A DNA stretch of 60,000 nucleotides from Adiantum capillus-veneris (GCA_014529385.2 CM043953.1:108322549-108382548), one strand, 5' to 3'; shown: positions 16,660-29,523, counted from the first letter of the stretch. The notes: generated from the letters alone by a model not told the origin. Translations and numbers: made by a program.

Positions 16660-16870
16660 TAAACCCTCTCAGAAACCTATATAAGGAGGCCTTCTCTCAC
16701 TCAAAACACAACACTTCACCCACTTCACCAAGCAATGAAGCTATGACGACATTGCTCACAACGAGGAGCTATGGATGGAGCTCTACTCTCTCTCCCTCTC
16801 TCTCTCTCTCTCTCCCTCTAGTATGCTACATTACTAGCCCTAAAACCTAAATAAGGAGTCTTCTCTCATG
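16660..16870 (+). promoter_or_regulatory. TATA-like promoter segment, duplicated
   Basis: CCTATATAAGGAGGCCTTCT lies at about 16676-16695. A related CCTAAATAAGGAGTCTTCTC lies about 170 bp downstream, at about 16847-16866, after a CT tract (16786-16815). The arrangement looks like a core promoter, possibly from an LTR, but no downstream coding sequence was found to support it. Confidence 0.3.
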
Positions 16871-17183
16871 CTCCATGGCCACCATCCTCGCCATCATTCT
16901 CTAAAGTATTGATGTGTTGCTAGTAGGATCATACCTACTTGCTGGGTTGATTGTTTTTTGACAAGGGATTATGCCATCCTTGGCTTGCTTCTCTATATCC
17001 TTGTTATGTATGATCAGATGCCGTTGTATTGTTAAGCTGATGTCTTGTGTATATATATGCTACATAAGGTCCCTAAGCTTCGTTTCTATGTGTTTTGCCA
17101 TATGTTTTGATGCCATCATAATGCCAGAAGTCTCACTTGCCTATGTGCACTATGTGTGAGGTCCCTAAACCTCTTAATTTAGG

Positions 17184-18240
17184 GTGGTGCCCCCTTTGTT
17201 TTGTTCTTTGCTTGTTTGCATGAGGCGTGGTTTGTGGAGTGTGCACGAGTACAGAGGCCACCGATTGCACTGCTCTTTTTCCCGCTATCACCGGCTTGAG
17301 CACTTTTGGGACAGTGGCAACAAGAGTTGGAAAACCATTGACCTGATGGTTGCCCAGTACCAACTTAATAGCTTGGAGGTCTTGCTTGTCCACAAAGTGA
17401 TGAAAGAGCTTGACAATCTAGTGATGCCAATCTGTGATTCGGAGCTGGACTGGAATGCCTGGAAATGGCCCAGAAGCAGTCTATTGTGGTCTAGCATTTA
17501 TCAGCTAAAAAAGCAATGGCCGGAGGAAAGGTGGGAGCATGTAATGGAGAACATTTGGAAGCCAAAGGTTCCGCAGTACATGAAGGTTTTCTTATGGAAG
17601 GTTGTTTGGGGTGCTCTACTGACGGAGGTGAAGATACAGGAGAGAGGGATTGGGTCAGATCGATGCTTGGGGTGCAGGTTAGCCAATGAAGATCTGGCCC
17701 ACCTATTCATGGACTGCCCAGCTATAAAAGGCCTCGCATGGAAAGTATGCAAGTGGGTCCAGAGAACATGGAAAATTAGTTTTTTCAAGACTAACCTATG
17801 CCTTGGAGGGAAAAATTCAGGTAGTCCTGCACTCCTCGTCAGCACTCAGATCGTCAGTTACTTCTTCTTTCATAATGTATGGTAGACAAGGAACCGCCGT
17901 GTTTTTGAAGGAGGATATGAGGTGGCAAGCTTCGCAGAAATTATACAAGAAAGCAAAGTGCTAATTATGTGCACTCGGGCGCAAGCAGCAGTCAGAGGAT
18001 TGGTCTAGGACTACTTGTGCCTTGTCGTCAGCAGATGGAATGCCTAGGATGGGGGCAAATCTTGGCCATTGGTAAATAAAAGATATCAGAATGAGGCGGG
18101 GTGGTAGGGGTGTTTGCCCTCATTGTAATTATGATCCCTGGATGTTGTCATGGCTTAACATGGGCATGACAAAACCTTGTAATTTTTTTGGGCTGCTCAA
18201 TTGTGAGTTTTGCTATAAAAAAATAATAAATAAAAAAAAG
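17184..18240 (+). pseudogene. LINE ORF2 C-terminal region (zf-RVT), best-preserved copy
   Basis: An open frame of 233 codons (17184-17885) carries the end of a LINE ORF2. It includes ELDWNAWKWP, a W-E-H-V-M-E-N-I-W-K block, KVFLWKVVWGALL, the cysteine cluster RCLGCRLANEDLAHLFMDC and VCKWVQRTWK. It stops at TAG, then continues in frame as TRNRRVFEGG and FAEIIQESK up to about 18009. The first 35 or so codons are not LINE-like. The frame starts without a credible initiator and is a 5'-truncated retrotransposon. The 3' region (18120-18235) shares TGGATGTTGTCATGGCTTAA with 48.0 kb, has AATTGTGAG and an A-rich tail. Confidence 0.85.
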
Positions 18241-18335
18241 AACTTCAACATCCCTCAAAAGAGGCAAGTAGGGAAATTGTGGAACATCCATCATCTTGGT
18301 ATGAGCCCATTGACCGCAATGCTTGGAGACTTGAG
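18238..18335. repeat. Interspersed repeat, copy 3 of 3
   Basis: Starts directly after the LINE A-tail with AACTTCAACATCCCTCAAAA and follows the 12080-12150 copy through GAGCCCATTGACCGCAATG. Confidence 0.7.
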
Positions 18336-18736
18336 GAGAAAAAATATACAAAGTTGTTGGGGAGAGCTTGAGTGGTGCAAAACATTCAAACATGTGGGCC
18401 CTAAGGCCCCAAGTGGGCGACGAGGACCAAAGAAGTAGCTCACCACTGCTAAAGCCTCGTAATCAGCTTCATGTCTCTTGATGGGAATGGTGTGCTTGAT
18501 ACCCATAAGGGGACCTTCTTCTATTGCTTGAACATCTTGGATTTTCTTGTTGATGTAAAGTTGGTTGATATCTTGCCCATGTAGTGAGCTAAATGAGAGG
18601 GCCACATGCAAGGTACTCTTGATGTTGAATAGGTGAGATGTAGAAGATACAAAGCAAGCCGCAGCTTGTGTGCCAAGCTAGAGAGCTAAGTGGGCTAACT
18701 TGAGTTAGAAGGTGGGAAGGGATAGGTTTTGGCGTA

Positions 18737-19114
18737 GCAGAATCTCAAAGTGGCTCTTGCCGCCACCGCTAGGGTTCTCAAGTGGCCCACGCCCCACCAC
18801 ACCAATGGCACTTGGGAGTCTTGGCATGAACATAGTGTTACAATGGAAATGTTAATATCTTAGCAAAATCTCAAAGTGGCGCTTGCCGCCACCGCTAGGG
18901 TTCTCAAGTGGCCCACGCCCCGCCACACCAATGGCACTTGGGAGTCTTGGCATGAACATAGTGTTACAATGGAAATGTTAATATCTTAGCAGAATCTCAA
19001 AGTGACGCTTGCCGCCACTGCTAGGGTTCTCAAGTGGCCCACGCCCCGCCACACCAATGGCACTTGGGAGTCTTGGCATGAACATAGTGTTACAATGGAA
19101 ATGTTAATATCTTA
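18737..19114. repeat. Three tandem copies of a 126-bp unit
   Basis: AATCTCAAAG recurs at 18741, 18867 and 18993, giving an exact 126-bp spacing. The units are nearly identical, with scattered substitutions such as GTGGCTCTT / GTGGCGCTT / GTGACGCTT. The array is not open in the frames checked. Confidence 0.95.
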
Positions 19115-20536
<1,422 letters not shown>

Positions 20537-20963
20537 GGGAAAATTACCAAAATACCCCTCTAATTTGTGAAAATTCCCAAAATACCTCTGAAATTTCAAA
20601 AATTCCCAAAACACCCTTGTATCTACTTTTGTTGGATAGTTCAAGATTTTCTATTCTTTATTCCTTTTTGACAATTGAGATACGTTTTTGAGTGCCTAGC
20701 ATGTAATTTGTCACAAAATACCTCGCAAAGAAGTCAATTATGTCTAGAAATAATGAAGCAATTCATGTCCAAAGCCTTCAAAGCCGACTTCTTACGAAAA
20801 GCTACAAAAAAAAATTATTTTTGAAGAAAATTACTACCAGGGGAATTTTGGAAAATTTGATGGGCATTCGGGGAATTTATGACAAAATATTGGGGATATC
20901 TTGAAATTTAAGGGGTATTTCGGGAATTTCCACTAAATAGAGGGGTATTTTGGTAATTTTCCC
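20537..20963. mobile_element. Non-autonomous Mutator-like (MULE) element with 9-bp TSD
   Basis: The ends are inverted repeats. GGGAAAATTACC begins at 20537 and GGTAATTTTCCC ends at 20963, with similarity extending about 80-90 bp inward (AAAATACCCCTCTA against TAGAGGGGTATTTT and beyond). The direct repeat AATTGATTT flanks it on both sides (20528-20536 and 20964-20972). Long TIRs beginning GGG with a 9-bp target duplication are typical of plant Mutator-like elements. The 427-bp interior has no ORF. Confidence 0.88.
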
Positions 20964-21055
20964 AATTGATTTCTCTTAAACGTTGGCATCCTCCCCTACT
21001 CTATCGGATCCCTCCTCGGGCCCCCTGCCCTGCTCTCTACTGGTTCCGAGCCATC

Positions 21056-21057
<2 letters not shown>

Positions 21058-21133
<76 letters not shown>
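21058..21133. repeat. (CT)n microsatellite
   Basis: A pure CT run of about 76 bp, about 110 bp left of the large LTR retrotransposon. Confidence 0.95.
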
Positions 21134-21135
<2 letters not shown>

Positions 21136-21244
21136 GCAATGCTCAGAGCCTCAGCTAGGGCCGAAGCTCCTCTTCGATATGGCCATAGCCTCAGTCTTTA
21201 CTGTCATGCCAGGCTATGCATTCAGAGCTGGTTTAGGGTCCAGG

Positions 21245-21511
21245 TGTGCGCTCCTTGCCGCACCGTCGAAGCAAAGGACTTGCCGATACACCGTGTGCGA
21301 GCCACAAATGGCTCCAAGCACACAACAAGCCTAAACTAGCAAGCTCAAGAGAGCAAAGGGTGTGTCACTCACCGCTCTACGCTCGCCTTCGTGGTGGATT
21401 CTTCGCCGCGATGAAGAAGAAGCTACAGTCGTGCCGCGCTCAACCGCTTCGCCGCCGTCGTGCCTTCGTAATGCTCGATCACACACACAGTCTCCCTCTC
21501 TCTCTCTCTCT

Positions 21512-21543
<32 letters not shown>

Positions 21544-21847
21544 AGGAGGTGAAGAAGAAGAAGATGGAGATGGAGATGGAGCAAGAGCACTCTTCTATTG
21601 CACAAATGAGAGAATATGAGTGAATTTTAGGTTTAGTTGGCTTTTATATGAGCTCACCCCATTCACACTTGGGCGCCCATGCTTAGCCAACTAATCCCTT
21701 GAATGTCCCAGTTAGAGTGCGCCTCTCATCGGCGATCACTCTTACCCTTTTCCTGTTGGTCCGACAAGCCCGGTACCTGACTCTACCAAATACATAATAC
21801 ACGTCCGTCGTAGGTGATGGGGTGTCTGTAAGCCGTGAGGGTTAACA
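21245..21847 (-). repeat. 3' LTR of the gypsy element
   Basis: 603 bp, starting TGTGCGCTCC and ending GGTTAACA on the plus strand (TGTTAACC...CGCACA as read in the element). It contains CT/CA microsatellites at 21495-21543 that are longer than those in the other LTR. The TATA-like CATATAAAAG is at 21650-21641. Confidence 0.95.
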
Positions 21848-21849
21848 TG

Positions 21850-21860
21850 CCCCCCTTCTT
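21850..21860 (-). promoter_or_regulatory. Polypurine tract of the gypsy element
   Basis: The minus strand reads AAGAAGGGGGG directly before the 3' LTR, two bases from its TG start. This position and composition match a plus-strand primer for retrotransposon DNA synthesis. Confidence 0.85.
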
Positions 21861-23209
21861 GATGTAGATTCCGTCCTCGGAAGCTATTGAGTTGAAGCTG
21901 GTTCGTCGAGGTGGAAGAGCATTTGAGATGAATGTCCTTAGCCTTCTGCAGTCACTGCAAAATCAAACAACATTGGCATAGTAATTGCATTCTCTTAAAA
22001 ATCATATGCAGTTTTAGGTAGACAAATTGATTGGTAAAAGAATTTCAAACAATTTGTTAGCAATGAACATTAAATTGCAATGTAATCAAATGCATAAACA
22101 GATGTAAAGGTAAAAAATTAAACAAGTCTGGGGTCGCTAATTTGATGGTCGAAAGGCACTAGAGATCGAATATTAATACCATGGGTAAGCTTCTTAATTA
22201 TCTGTGGTCAATTAAGTTGTTTAATCGTGAGAGCCAAGTATTCATGTTCGAGGGCTGACTAGAGGCGATATTTAAAAGACCTTGTAGTTAAGCTACCATA
22301 AAAGGAATTTTTCATGAAATCATCGCCCGACTGATTACTTTTTCTTTGACCCCCCAAAGTCTTTTCACAGTGATTCAATTTGATGTGTGCTTATTTTGTA
22401 TGCCTTGGGTTTTTTGCTTTTCAAGGAAAAGCGCCCACACTGGGAACCTCTAGGGCTCTAGTACCATAGGCAATACATGTGAGTGAAGTACCAAATCAAG
22501 CTGAGATTTCTCTTCCAGCTTAAGATTTTACAGTGTGGCACTTTGGTTTTTTGTTTGTTCATTTTCAGCATTTTAATTTTGTAACTTTGGGGGGTCATAT
22601 AACACTGATACACCTCCCCGGGCTCATCACACTAGTAAACTCCCTTTATAATACTTAAGCTAAAGGTCAATAGGGTCAAGCCCACTAGAAAGCCCTAGTA
22701 CATATCACACAATGCTGCCTAAATCGGATTAAGAACCTAAGTAACCATTAATTATTAGGAAGGCATTCCCCATGGTATTAAGAGAAGATTTCTAACACCT
22801 AACTTGGTTAAACTAGTTTGTCGGACTGCTTGATTTTTAAACCTAGACAAGTGATTATGACAAAAAATTACATTGAATTAAATGTTTGATACTAAGCAAA
22901 TGCGGTGAATATTAGGCTACCAATCACAATTAAAGCTAACAATCATAGATGCAAAAAAGATAAGGGGCAATGCTAATGGACAAGAAACACCTGTTTGTGT
23001 CGATGGTCGCGCTTGATTTGAAGAGTGAGTCGAGATAAAGATTCCATGAAGGTCCAAATCCTACCAATAGCAACACGCTCCTGTACACACTAGGAAACAA
23101 AAGGAATACCTCCAGGAGGCACATTAGTGGAAAAAGGGACCAACACTTATTGAACACAACAAAAAACATAAGGAACTCTAACCTAATTATTTGCACTCCC
23201 CCTAGAGAG
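21861..23209. other. 3' non-coding region of the gypsy element
   Basis: About 1.35 kb between the last ORF and the polypurine tract. The ORF at 22936-23196 (-) shows no motif and is not called. Confidence 0.6.
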
Positions 23210-23632
23210 TCAAGGGAATAGGATATTGTAGAGGTTGGGGGGAAACCCTAAGGCTAAACCCCTATCCTCGTCGTCGAGATAAACAAAGTCATCATCCATG
23301 AGACCATATATGCCATCCGTGTAGTCGTGTAAATTTTCTTCTTCATCATAGGTGCCCATGTTTACTAAGAAGGTCACTAGACGCCTATAGTCATCTTGGT
23401 CAAAAGGGTAGGCTTGTGCAATGGGAGAAACGCTCTCTACTAAGTATGGATCAGACGTGGTCAAGAGACGTATCAGCCATTCTAACTCCTCAAAATTCCT
23501 CTCACATGCTAGCGTACCTATCAAATCCCATTCACATGCAAGCACTGGAAAGACCATGTGAAATATTTGTGAAAAGTAACGAGGGTACCTCTCACCCAAG
23601 GCAGGAGTGGATGACTCTAGCGTACTAGCCAT
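23210..23632 (-). CDS. Acidic ORF of unknown function in the 3' part of the gypsy element
   Basis: A 140-codon frame starts at ATG 23632 (MASTLESSTPALGERYPRYF) and ends at TGA 23210. The frame is open 12 codons further upstream, but this ATG is the first convincing start. The first two thirds are predicted-helical-looking, with WDLIGTLACERNFEELEWLI and DYRRLVTFLV. The end is strongly acidic (YDEEEN, MDDDFVYLDDEDR). It has no membrane segment or signal peptide and no family that I recognise. It lies downstream of pol, where plant LTR elements sometimes carry extra or env-like ORFs. Unlike pol it has no stops, which may be chance at this length. Whether it is expressed is unknown. Confidence 0.5.
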   Translation of the reverse strand: MASTLESSTPALGERYPRYFSQIFHMVFPVLACEWDLIGTLACERNFEELEWLIRLLTTSDPYLVESVSPIAQAYPFDQDDYRRLVTFLVNMGTYDEEENLHDYTDGIYGLMDDDFVYLDDEDRGLALGFPPNLYNILFP

Positions 23633-23878
23633 ATCTGTACACGCAAATAGATGATGGTTAGAGTGCAAATATTACAAGGGTCGTGTTCTTGTGCATAATT
23701 TGTTTTTATGATTTGTGTTATGGCTCTTGCTCTTTTACTTTTTTATCTTGTTTTTGTGAGTATAAGGCTTTATATATACATTCCCTAAGATTGGAGATTA
23801 AGAGGTCAGGGAGAAAGGTTGAGAGGGAAGCAAGTGAATGATGGATGTCCACAAACACTCCCCCCTTCCTTGGGTAGA

Positions 23879-25827
23879 TCATACCGTTTGAAATGATGTT
23901 GTCACCCTTTGAAACCAATTGTTCCAGTTGGTAATAGGTGAGGATTTTTGCCAGTAGTTTTCTATTACCCTAGGTGCCTCGTCAAGTTGCAAGGGTGGTA
24001 AGGTACTCTCCCAGGATCGAACTTGAAGTGGTTCATCAGGTGATTCTTGAACACTGGGAGGTGTGGATTCTTTTGTAGCTTCATGGAGGTCCACTACTAT
24101 AGATGGAGGCTGTGTAGAAGCTTTTACCTCTATGGATGTATTACATGAGGAGCTAGAAGCTTCATGGAACTCCCCCCTTCCTGAGCTAGGTGGAATAAAT
24201 TGGTTTTGCCTTGGAGCCCAAACTAGCTCTGGACTAGGTGTGTAGCATTCTGTGATCTTTCCCTTCCCACGGTCTGCCATTGGCTTTAGCGTTACACTGT
24301 TTGACTCATATGGGTTTGTTGTCGATAGGGAAGGACACATTTTACGTTTAGGTACCCAAATTTGCTCATTTCCATCATAGTAGCCTTGGGCTTCTAATAG
24401 TTGTTTTGGAATCCATCGTGATTTGGTCTTGACTCTCCTAGGGCGCGCTCTTGGTTTTCCCAGGAAATTTTTTCTTGGAATGGATGGGAGGGTTGAGGTA
24501 GTTGGAAGTAAGGCCTTGGGGACCCATTGATATGTACTCTTAGGTCGTGCAGGTTGAGTACTTGCAATATTACTGCTTGCTGCAACTACAAGTGTTGAAG
24601 TGCTAGATTCATGGGTAGCCGGCAAAGACGAGTTAACCACCTTGGCTTGTGAATGTTGGCTATCCTTCAACTTTGCTAGAGTTTGCAACGTAGGTGACTT
24701 TGCTTGAATGATAGGGGTAAGAGTCGGTGGTCGTATCGTGACACTAATAGTATCCCAATCAATAGTGCATTTGGTTGCCAACATCCACGTGCGTCCCAGG
24801 TTTACATTGCCTTCGATAGCTCCCGCGGGCATGATTAGAAACCTCTGCACTATGCTTCCATTGTCATAGACAACAAGGGTCTGAAGGACTCCAAGAATAG
24901 CAGTTTTCTTTTTATTAATGCCCTTGACTTGCATCGTACTCGTGGATAGGGTCGGTTTCCCTAATTGACACCAAACTCCATAGGATAACAAATTGTGTTT
25001 AGCTCCCGTATCTAATAAGGCATTGTATAGTACTTTCCCATAGGGGCTATTTAGCTCAATTGGGTATCGTAGGGGTGGCTCAGATTCTAATGAGTCGTCA
25101 TCTGTGTCCTCGAAAAATGCTTGCGTGATTCCCAGATTAGCCTCTCGTTGGCGTCTAAGACGTTGTTGTCGTTCTTGAGCCTCAACTCTTGCTTGGATTT
25201 TTTTAAGCTCTGCTTGTTCCTTGGCAGCCTTCTTTTGATGGATGGCTTGCAACTCTTCCTGGCTTAGAGGATCATAATATCTTTTGAATTTACTCCCATT
25301 AAGGAATCCAATGGTTTCAACTCCATCTAGAGTCTCTACACGAATGGTACCTTGCGGGGTAATTTCACACACTTGATATGGTCCCTTACCAGCGTATTTC
25401 AATTTCTTCTTTTCATTACGTACCCCGTACATAAGAACTTTATCACCAACCTTGATGTCTTTATCCTTTAAATGGCTATCAAACCACTTCTTTCTCCTAT
25501 CCTTCTCCACTAGAGCATTTCGCACAGCTAATTGCCTCTCTTCATCTAGCCTTTCCAGGATATATAATCGCTCCACTAAGGGGTTACCATCCCAACCTTC
25601 TTGAGAAGCTACTCGAAGACTAGGAATGACAAACTCCCATGGCATAACTGCTTCTTGGCCATACACCATCTTAAACGGTGTGCAATTAATAGCAACTTTA
25701 TACGCAGTACGATAAGCCCATAAAGCTGATGTAAGCTTTAGGTCCCAATCAGTGCGATGAGCCTCGACTGTCTTTGTCAAAATGGAGATGAGAGTTTTGT
25801 TGGTACTCTCAGCTTGGCCATTTGCTT
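23879..25827 (-). pseudogene. Pol C-terminal part: integrase end, second retropepsin-like domain, W-x-P-K tail
   Basis: The frame is open from the frameshift near 25827 to the stop at 23879; the numbering below is for the 633-codon stretch from 25780. Residues 1-60 are the end of the integrase core (WAYRTAYK). Residues 105-172 are a Tat/Athila-like integrase C-terminal domain (KVGDKVLMYG, GKGPYQV, LNGSKFKRYY). Residues 173-215 are a Lys/Gln/Arg-rich likely coiled coil. Residues 238-350 look like a second aspartic protease: LLDTGAKHNLLS with D257-T-G, and NLGRTWMLATKCTIDW at 327-342, counterpart of the I-L-G-R-P-F region. The tail has four W-x-P-K/R motifs (W419, W456, W475, W521) and is rich in Ser and Pro. 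Confidence 0.8.
24725..25069 (-). other. Second retropepsin-like domain downstream of integrase
   Basis: The D-T-G-A active-site motif falls at about 25012-25001. It is preceded by the hydrophobic VLYNALL and followed by NLLSYGVW, ILGVLQTLVVYDNG and NVNLGR. This order matches retropepsins: D-T/S-G, a hydrophobic strand, then x-L-G-R plus a final strand. The normal protease position upstream of RT carries D-G-G-A instead. Calling it a protease domain is inference from motif order; activity is not shown. Confidence 0.7.
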
Positions 25828-27525
25828 GGGATAATAGGGTGTAGACTTGTGGTGTGATAAGTTTGACGTGAGTTCTTTTATTACTTCATTTATAAAATGA
25901 GTTCCATTGTCACTCACAAGTTCAAAGGGGCATCCAAAACGTGTGATAATGTTCTCAAAGAGGAACTTAGCTGCTGTTTTTGCATCCGCCTTTCGTGTTG
26001 CTTTTGCTTTAGCCCATTTGGTTACATAGTCGGTAGCCACAATGATATATCGTGATTACGTGTTACGTGCAGCCGGACTAATCTGTCCTACAAAGTCTAA
26101 GCCCCACTTTTCAAATGGTTGGGTTACCTTGATGGGATGTAGAGGCATCCTATCCCTTCTTTGTGGCTTGTTGAAGCGTTGGCATTCATCACATCCCTTT
26201 GCAAAAAGTGATGCATCCTTAAACAGAGTGGGCCACCAATAGCCTGACTGTAAGATCTTTCGGGCAGTCAAGTTTCCTGAAAAGTGACCACCAGCTACAC
26301 CCATGTGTGCCTCTTGTAGAATATATAAATACTCATCCTCGCGGACACAGTGTCTAAGAACATCATCTTTTCCTCTCTTATAGAGAGTTCCAGCCAGTAA
26401 GCAATAGGGTTCGCATTCCTTGATTAATTTTCGAGCTATATCTTTTCGTAGTTCCTTGGGTGGAAAACCATTAACTAAGAAGTTAACAATCTTTTCACTC
26501 CATTCAGGCATTGTCTCAACAATGAAAAAAGGAGTATCAGGCAATTCATCATCAAACCCCGTAGGAGCTTCGCCATTAGGGATACAAGATAAATGATCCG
26601 CCATGACATGTTTTCTCCCAAGCCTCACAACAACGGTGAAGTCAAACTCAAGAAGAATTAACAACCATCGTGTAATTCGACCTGTGGAACACGGCTTGTT
26701 TACCAAATATAGCAATGCTTGATGATCAACATAAAACACAAACTTGGTAGCAAGAAGGTAATAGCGAAATTTCTTTACTGCGTAAATCATAGCTAGACCT
26801 TCGCGCTCTGTAGTAGTGTAGTTCATCTCGACATCATTTAATTGGCGACTTGCAAAGCTAATAGGGTAGTCCAATTTATGTTCTCCTGGTTGAGTTAGAA
26901 CACACCCAATAGCAAAATTTGATGCATCAATATGCACATGAAAAGGTACATTCCAATCGGGTGTTCGCAGGATTGGAGCACTTGTTAGGGCCTTCTTTAA
27001 TAACTCATAAGATTGATGACATTCTTCCGTCCAGTGAAACTCGATAAGAAGCTTGTACAATGGACGCGCTATCTCGGCAAAGTTTAAAATAAATCTTCGA
27101 TAATAACCAACATGGCCCATAAATCTTTGAACTCCTTTATAGTTCGTAGGTGGTGGCAAATCGGCAATGGCTTTAATCTTACTCTCATCTGTGGATATCC
27201 CGTTCTTGGACACTATATGCCCTAGAATGACTCCATGCTTAACCCAAAATTGGCATTTGAAAGGGTTCAATGAGATGCGATAAAATCTGCACCTTTCAAA
27301 TATTTTTCGTAGATATAACAAATGCTTCTCCCAAGAAGAATAAACACAAAGGTCGTCTAGGAAAGCTTCACAAAACTCCCTTAGAAATTCTTTAAACGCA
27401 GTGTTTATTAATCGTTGGAATGTAGCAGGTGCATTCGTTAAGCCAAAAGCCATAACACGAAATGCAAACACTCCAAACTCTGTGATAAAAGCAGTTTTAG
27501 CTTGGTCCTCTAATGCAATTGTGAT
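25828..27525 (-). pseudogene. Pol middle part: RT C-terminal half, RNase H, integrase zinc finger and core
   Basis: The frame runs from just after the TAA at 27526-27528 and is broken by TAA at 26056-26058 and by a one-base frameshift near 25827-25832. In the 471-codon open stretch (27471-26056), RT continues with MAFGLTNAPATFQRL and the catalytic FLDD at 37-40. RNase H has D182, E223, D249 and D292. The integrase HHCC finger is H389, H396, C427 and C430, and the first catalytic Asp is in WGLDFVG (D459). After the second stop the core resumes with DYVTKWAKA and the second Asp in VSDNGTHF. The frameshift falls between that Asp and the catalytic Glu segment. Confidence 0.9.
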
Positions 27526-29523
27526 TTAATTGTAACCAGAGTGCCCATCTAAAAAGCTATAAGCTTCCTTGCCCGCAACTCTTTTAAGAACGTGTTCTGA
27601 ATATGGCAAGGGATAATGATCTCTCCTAGTAGCTGCATTAACTTTCTTGAGGTCCACGCACACTCTTAGTTTCCCATTCTTTTTTGGCACAATGACTATT
27701 GGAGAAACCCATTCTGAGTGCTCAATAGGGTATATGAATCCACATTGGATAAGTTTTTCAATCTCCTCTTGTACAATTTTGGCATACTTAGGATTCATTG
27801 GATAGGGTCGTTGCTGGACGGGTTTAGCTGTGTTGATCATGGGAATTGTATGTTGCACCACAAAAGGTGGAACGCCCTTCATGTCATGATATGTCCAAGC
27901 AAAGATATCCTTGTATTCCTTGAGGAGCTCCTTAAGTACAGCCTCTTCAATTTCGGTAAGGTCTTGAGCAATAAAGACTGGTTTAGACTCCTCACCTGGT
28001 TCTGCTAATTCTATCTCTTTAACTACCGCTGGACCATCATAGACTCCACTGCTTCCATTGGTAGGTATTCGTTGGGCTTTGGCATACACAACCTTTCGCT
28101 CCCCCGTGGTATAAGATTTAAAATGTTCAGGAGCCGTATGTAAGTCAGCAGGCTCTTGTCCTGACGGAGACCTTTCTTTTAGTTCTGCCTCCTTTTGTTG
28201 TTGTGCTAACTCTCGGTTTTGACGTCTTCTTATAGTTCGACTCAATTTTGGCTCTGTAACCTCCAATTGAGCGAGGTCAATGGGTCGCGGGCTGCACCAC
28301 ATGACACTCTGGAGATGTTCACCCCAATTGTCTACTAGCTTTCGATGAGCATCACATGCCCCTAGATAGCTAAGCCATTCTGCAGTAGATCTTTCCTTGT
28401 TTATCCTAGCTCTCACATTTGCTCGATATCGTCGTCTCTTATATGACCTTTGTTTCTTGTTAAGGTTTTGATTTTGGTAAATGTTTGAACTCGACTCGCT
28501 TGATAGGTCTTCGCTTGTATCTTCTTCACTCTCATATAAATTACCATAGATGGTCGTACTAGACCTTGAGTGTTCAGTTTCTATACTTGGCTCACTCGAT
28601 GTTTCCTTAGGTTCTGAATCCATTTCTCCCTGAGATTCCGTTTCTGATGTGTATTGGCCTGAAGCCTTTGAGGAATCATCGGTTTCACTCTCAGGTAGGT
28701 GTGCCTCTTTCTTATCATCGGATGTTACATGCGCTACACCTAACATGTTTACTGGTGCAATGTGTGGTATCTCTTCCCCATCTGGTGTTACCCAGGTTGT
28801 TCCTCTAGCTCCCCATGTATCTATAGTTGCCGCTAGGTGTACCCAATCGACATTGTCTGACTCAGCCATTCCGGGTAGGATATCCATATAAGCAGAGTTC
28901 TCCCCAATATCCGTGTCTTCGTTACACGTGTAACAATACTGTAATGGAGCTGAGTGAATTGTTGTGTCTGATAGATTATCAATGATGAATTTATTTCCTA
29001 GAGGATGCGTTCGACCACTTAAAAGATCAACTCGAATGACAGAGTCTTGGAACTGTAAGTAGACGTGGTTTTTGGACCACTCATGCACCATTTTTGCTTC
29101 CCTCATGAATGGACGCCCTAAGATCATCTCAAATGACATAGGATGCTTGGAAAAATCCATAACAATGAAATTCTGCCTTACCTTGTGTCTCAAGACCTTG
29201 ATCCTGAGATCCTTAAGCATTCCAATAGGCGTAACAATAGATCCATTAGCCATTTTTACCACTACGCTTGTGGCTTCAAGGTGAGGTCGCCCCATAGACT
29301 CCCAACAACTCTTTGTCACCATGCTGACTCCCGCACCACCGTCAAGGACTCCCTTTACAGTTAATCCTTTAGTAGTGATTGGCAGAGTAGCATTAGATTC
29401 ATCACCTTCAAAGTATTGCCCCAACTTGTTAACGGGTACTTCAATTACAGATTCATGTCCCGCTAGGTCAGATGGTGGTGCTAAATGTTCCTCATCATTC
29501 ATTACCGAGTCAGGTTTGTTCAT
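27526..29523 (-). pseudogene. Pol: protease and RT N-terminal half
   Basis: 665 codons. The first protease-like domain has VLDGGAGVSMVT (D61-G-G-A instead of D-T/S-G) and ends with MILGRPF at 133-139. D-G-G variants occur in some plant retrotransposon proteases, so it may still be functional. An acidic Ser/Thr-rich linker follows (about 255-350), then a basic segment (KKQRSYKRRRYRANVRAR). RT begins near residue 545 (DIFAWTYHDM), with VSPIVIVPKKNGKLRVCVDL and YSFLDGHSGYN. It ends at an in-frame TAA at 27526-27528, just where a conserved Gln codon is expected, consistent with a C-to-T change. Confidence 0.9.

Noticed and set aside
17133-17393. Minus-strand ORF opposite the LINE fragment
   Set aside because: Shadow of the plus-strand LINE frame, no motif.
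18737-19114. CRISPR-like array from the three direct repeats
   Set aside because: Contiguous 126-bp tandem units without spacers, in a plant nuclear context.
21246-21623. Plus-strand ORF in the LTR and its counterpart at 34947-35327
   Set aside because: It lies inside the LTR on the antisense strand and is explained by the LTR and its microsatellite.
23718-23918. Short minus-strand ORF next to the pol stop
   Set aside because: 66 codons, no motif, overlaps the pol end in another frame.
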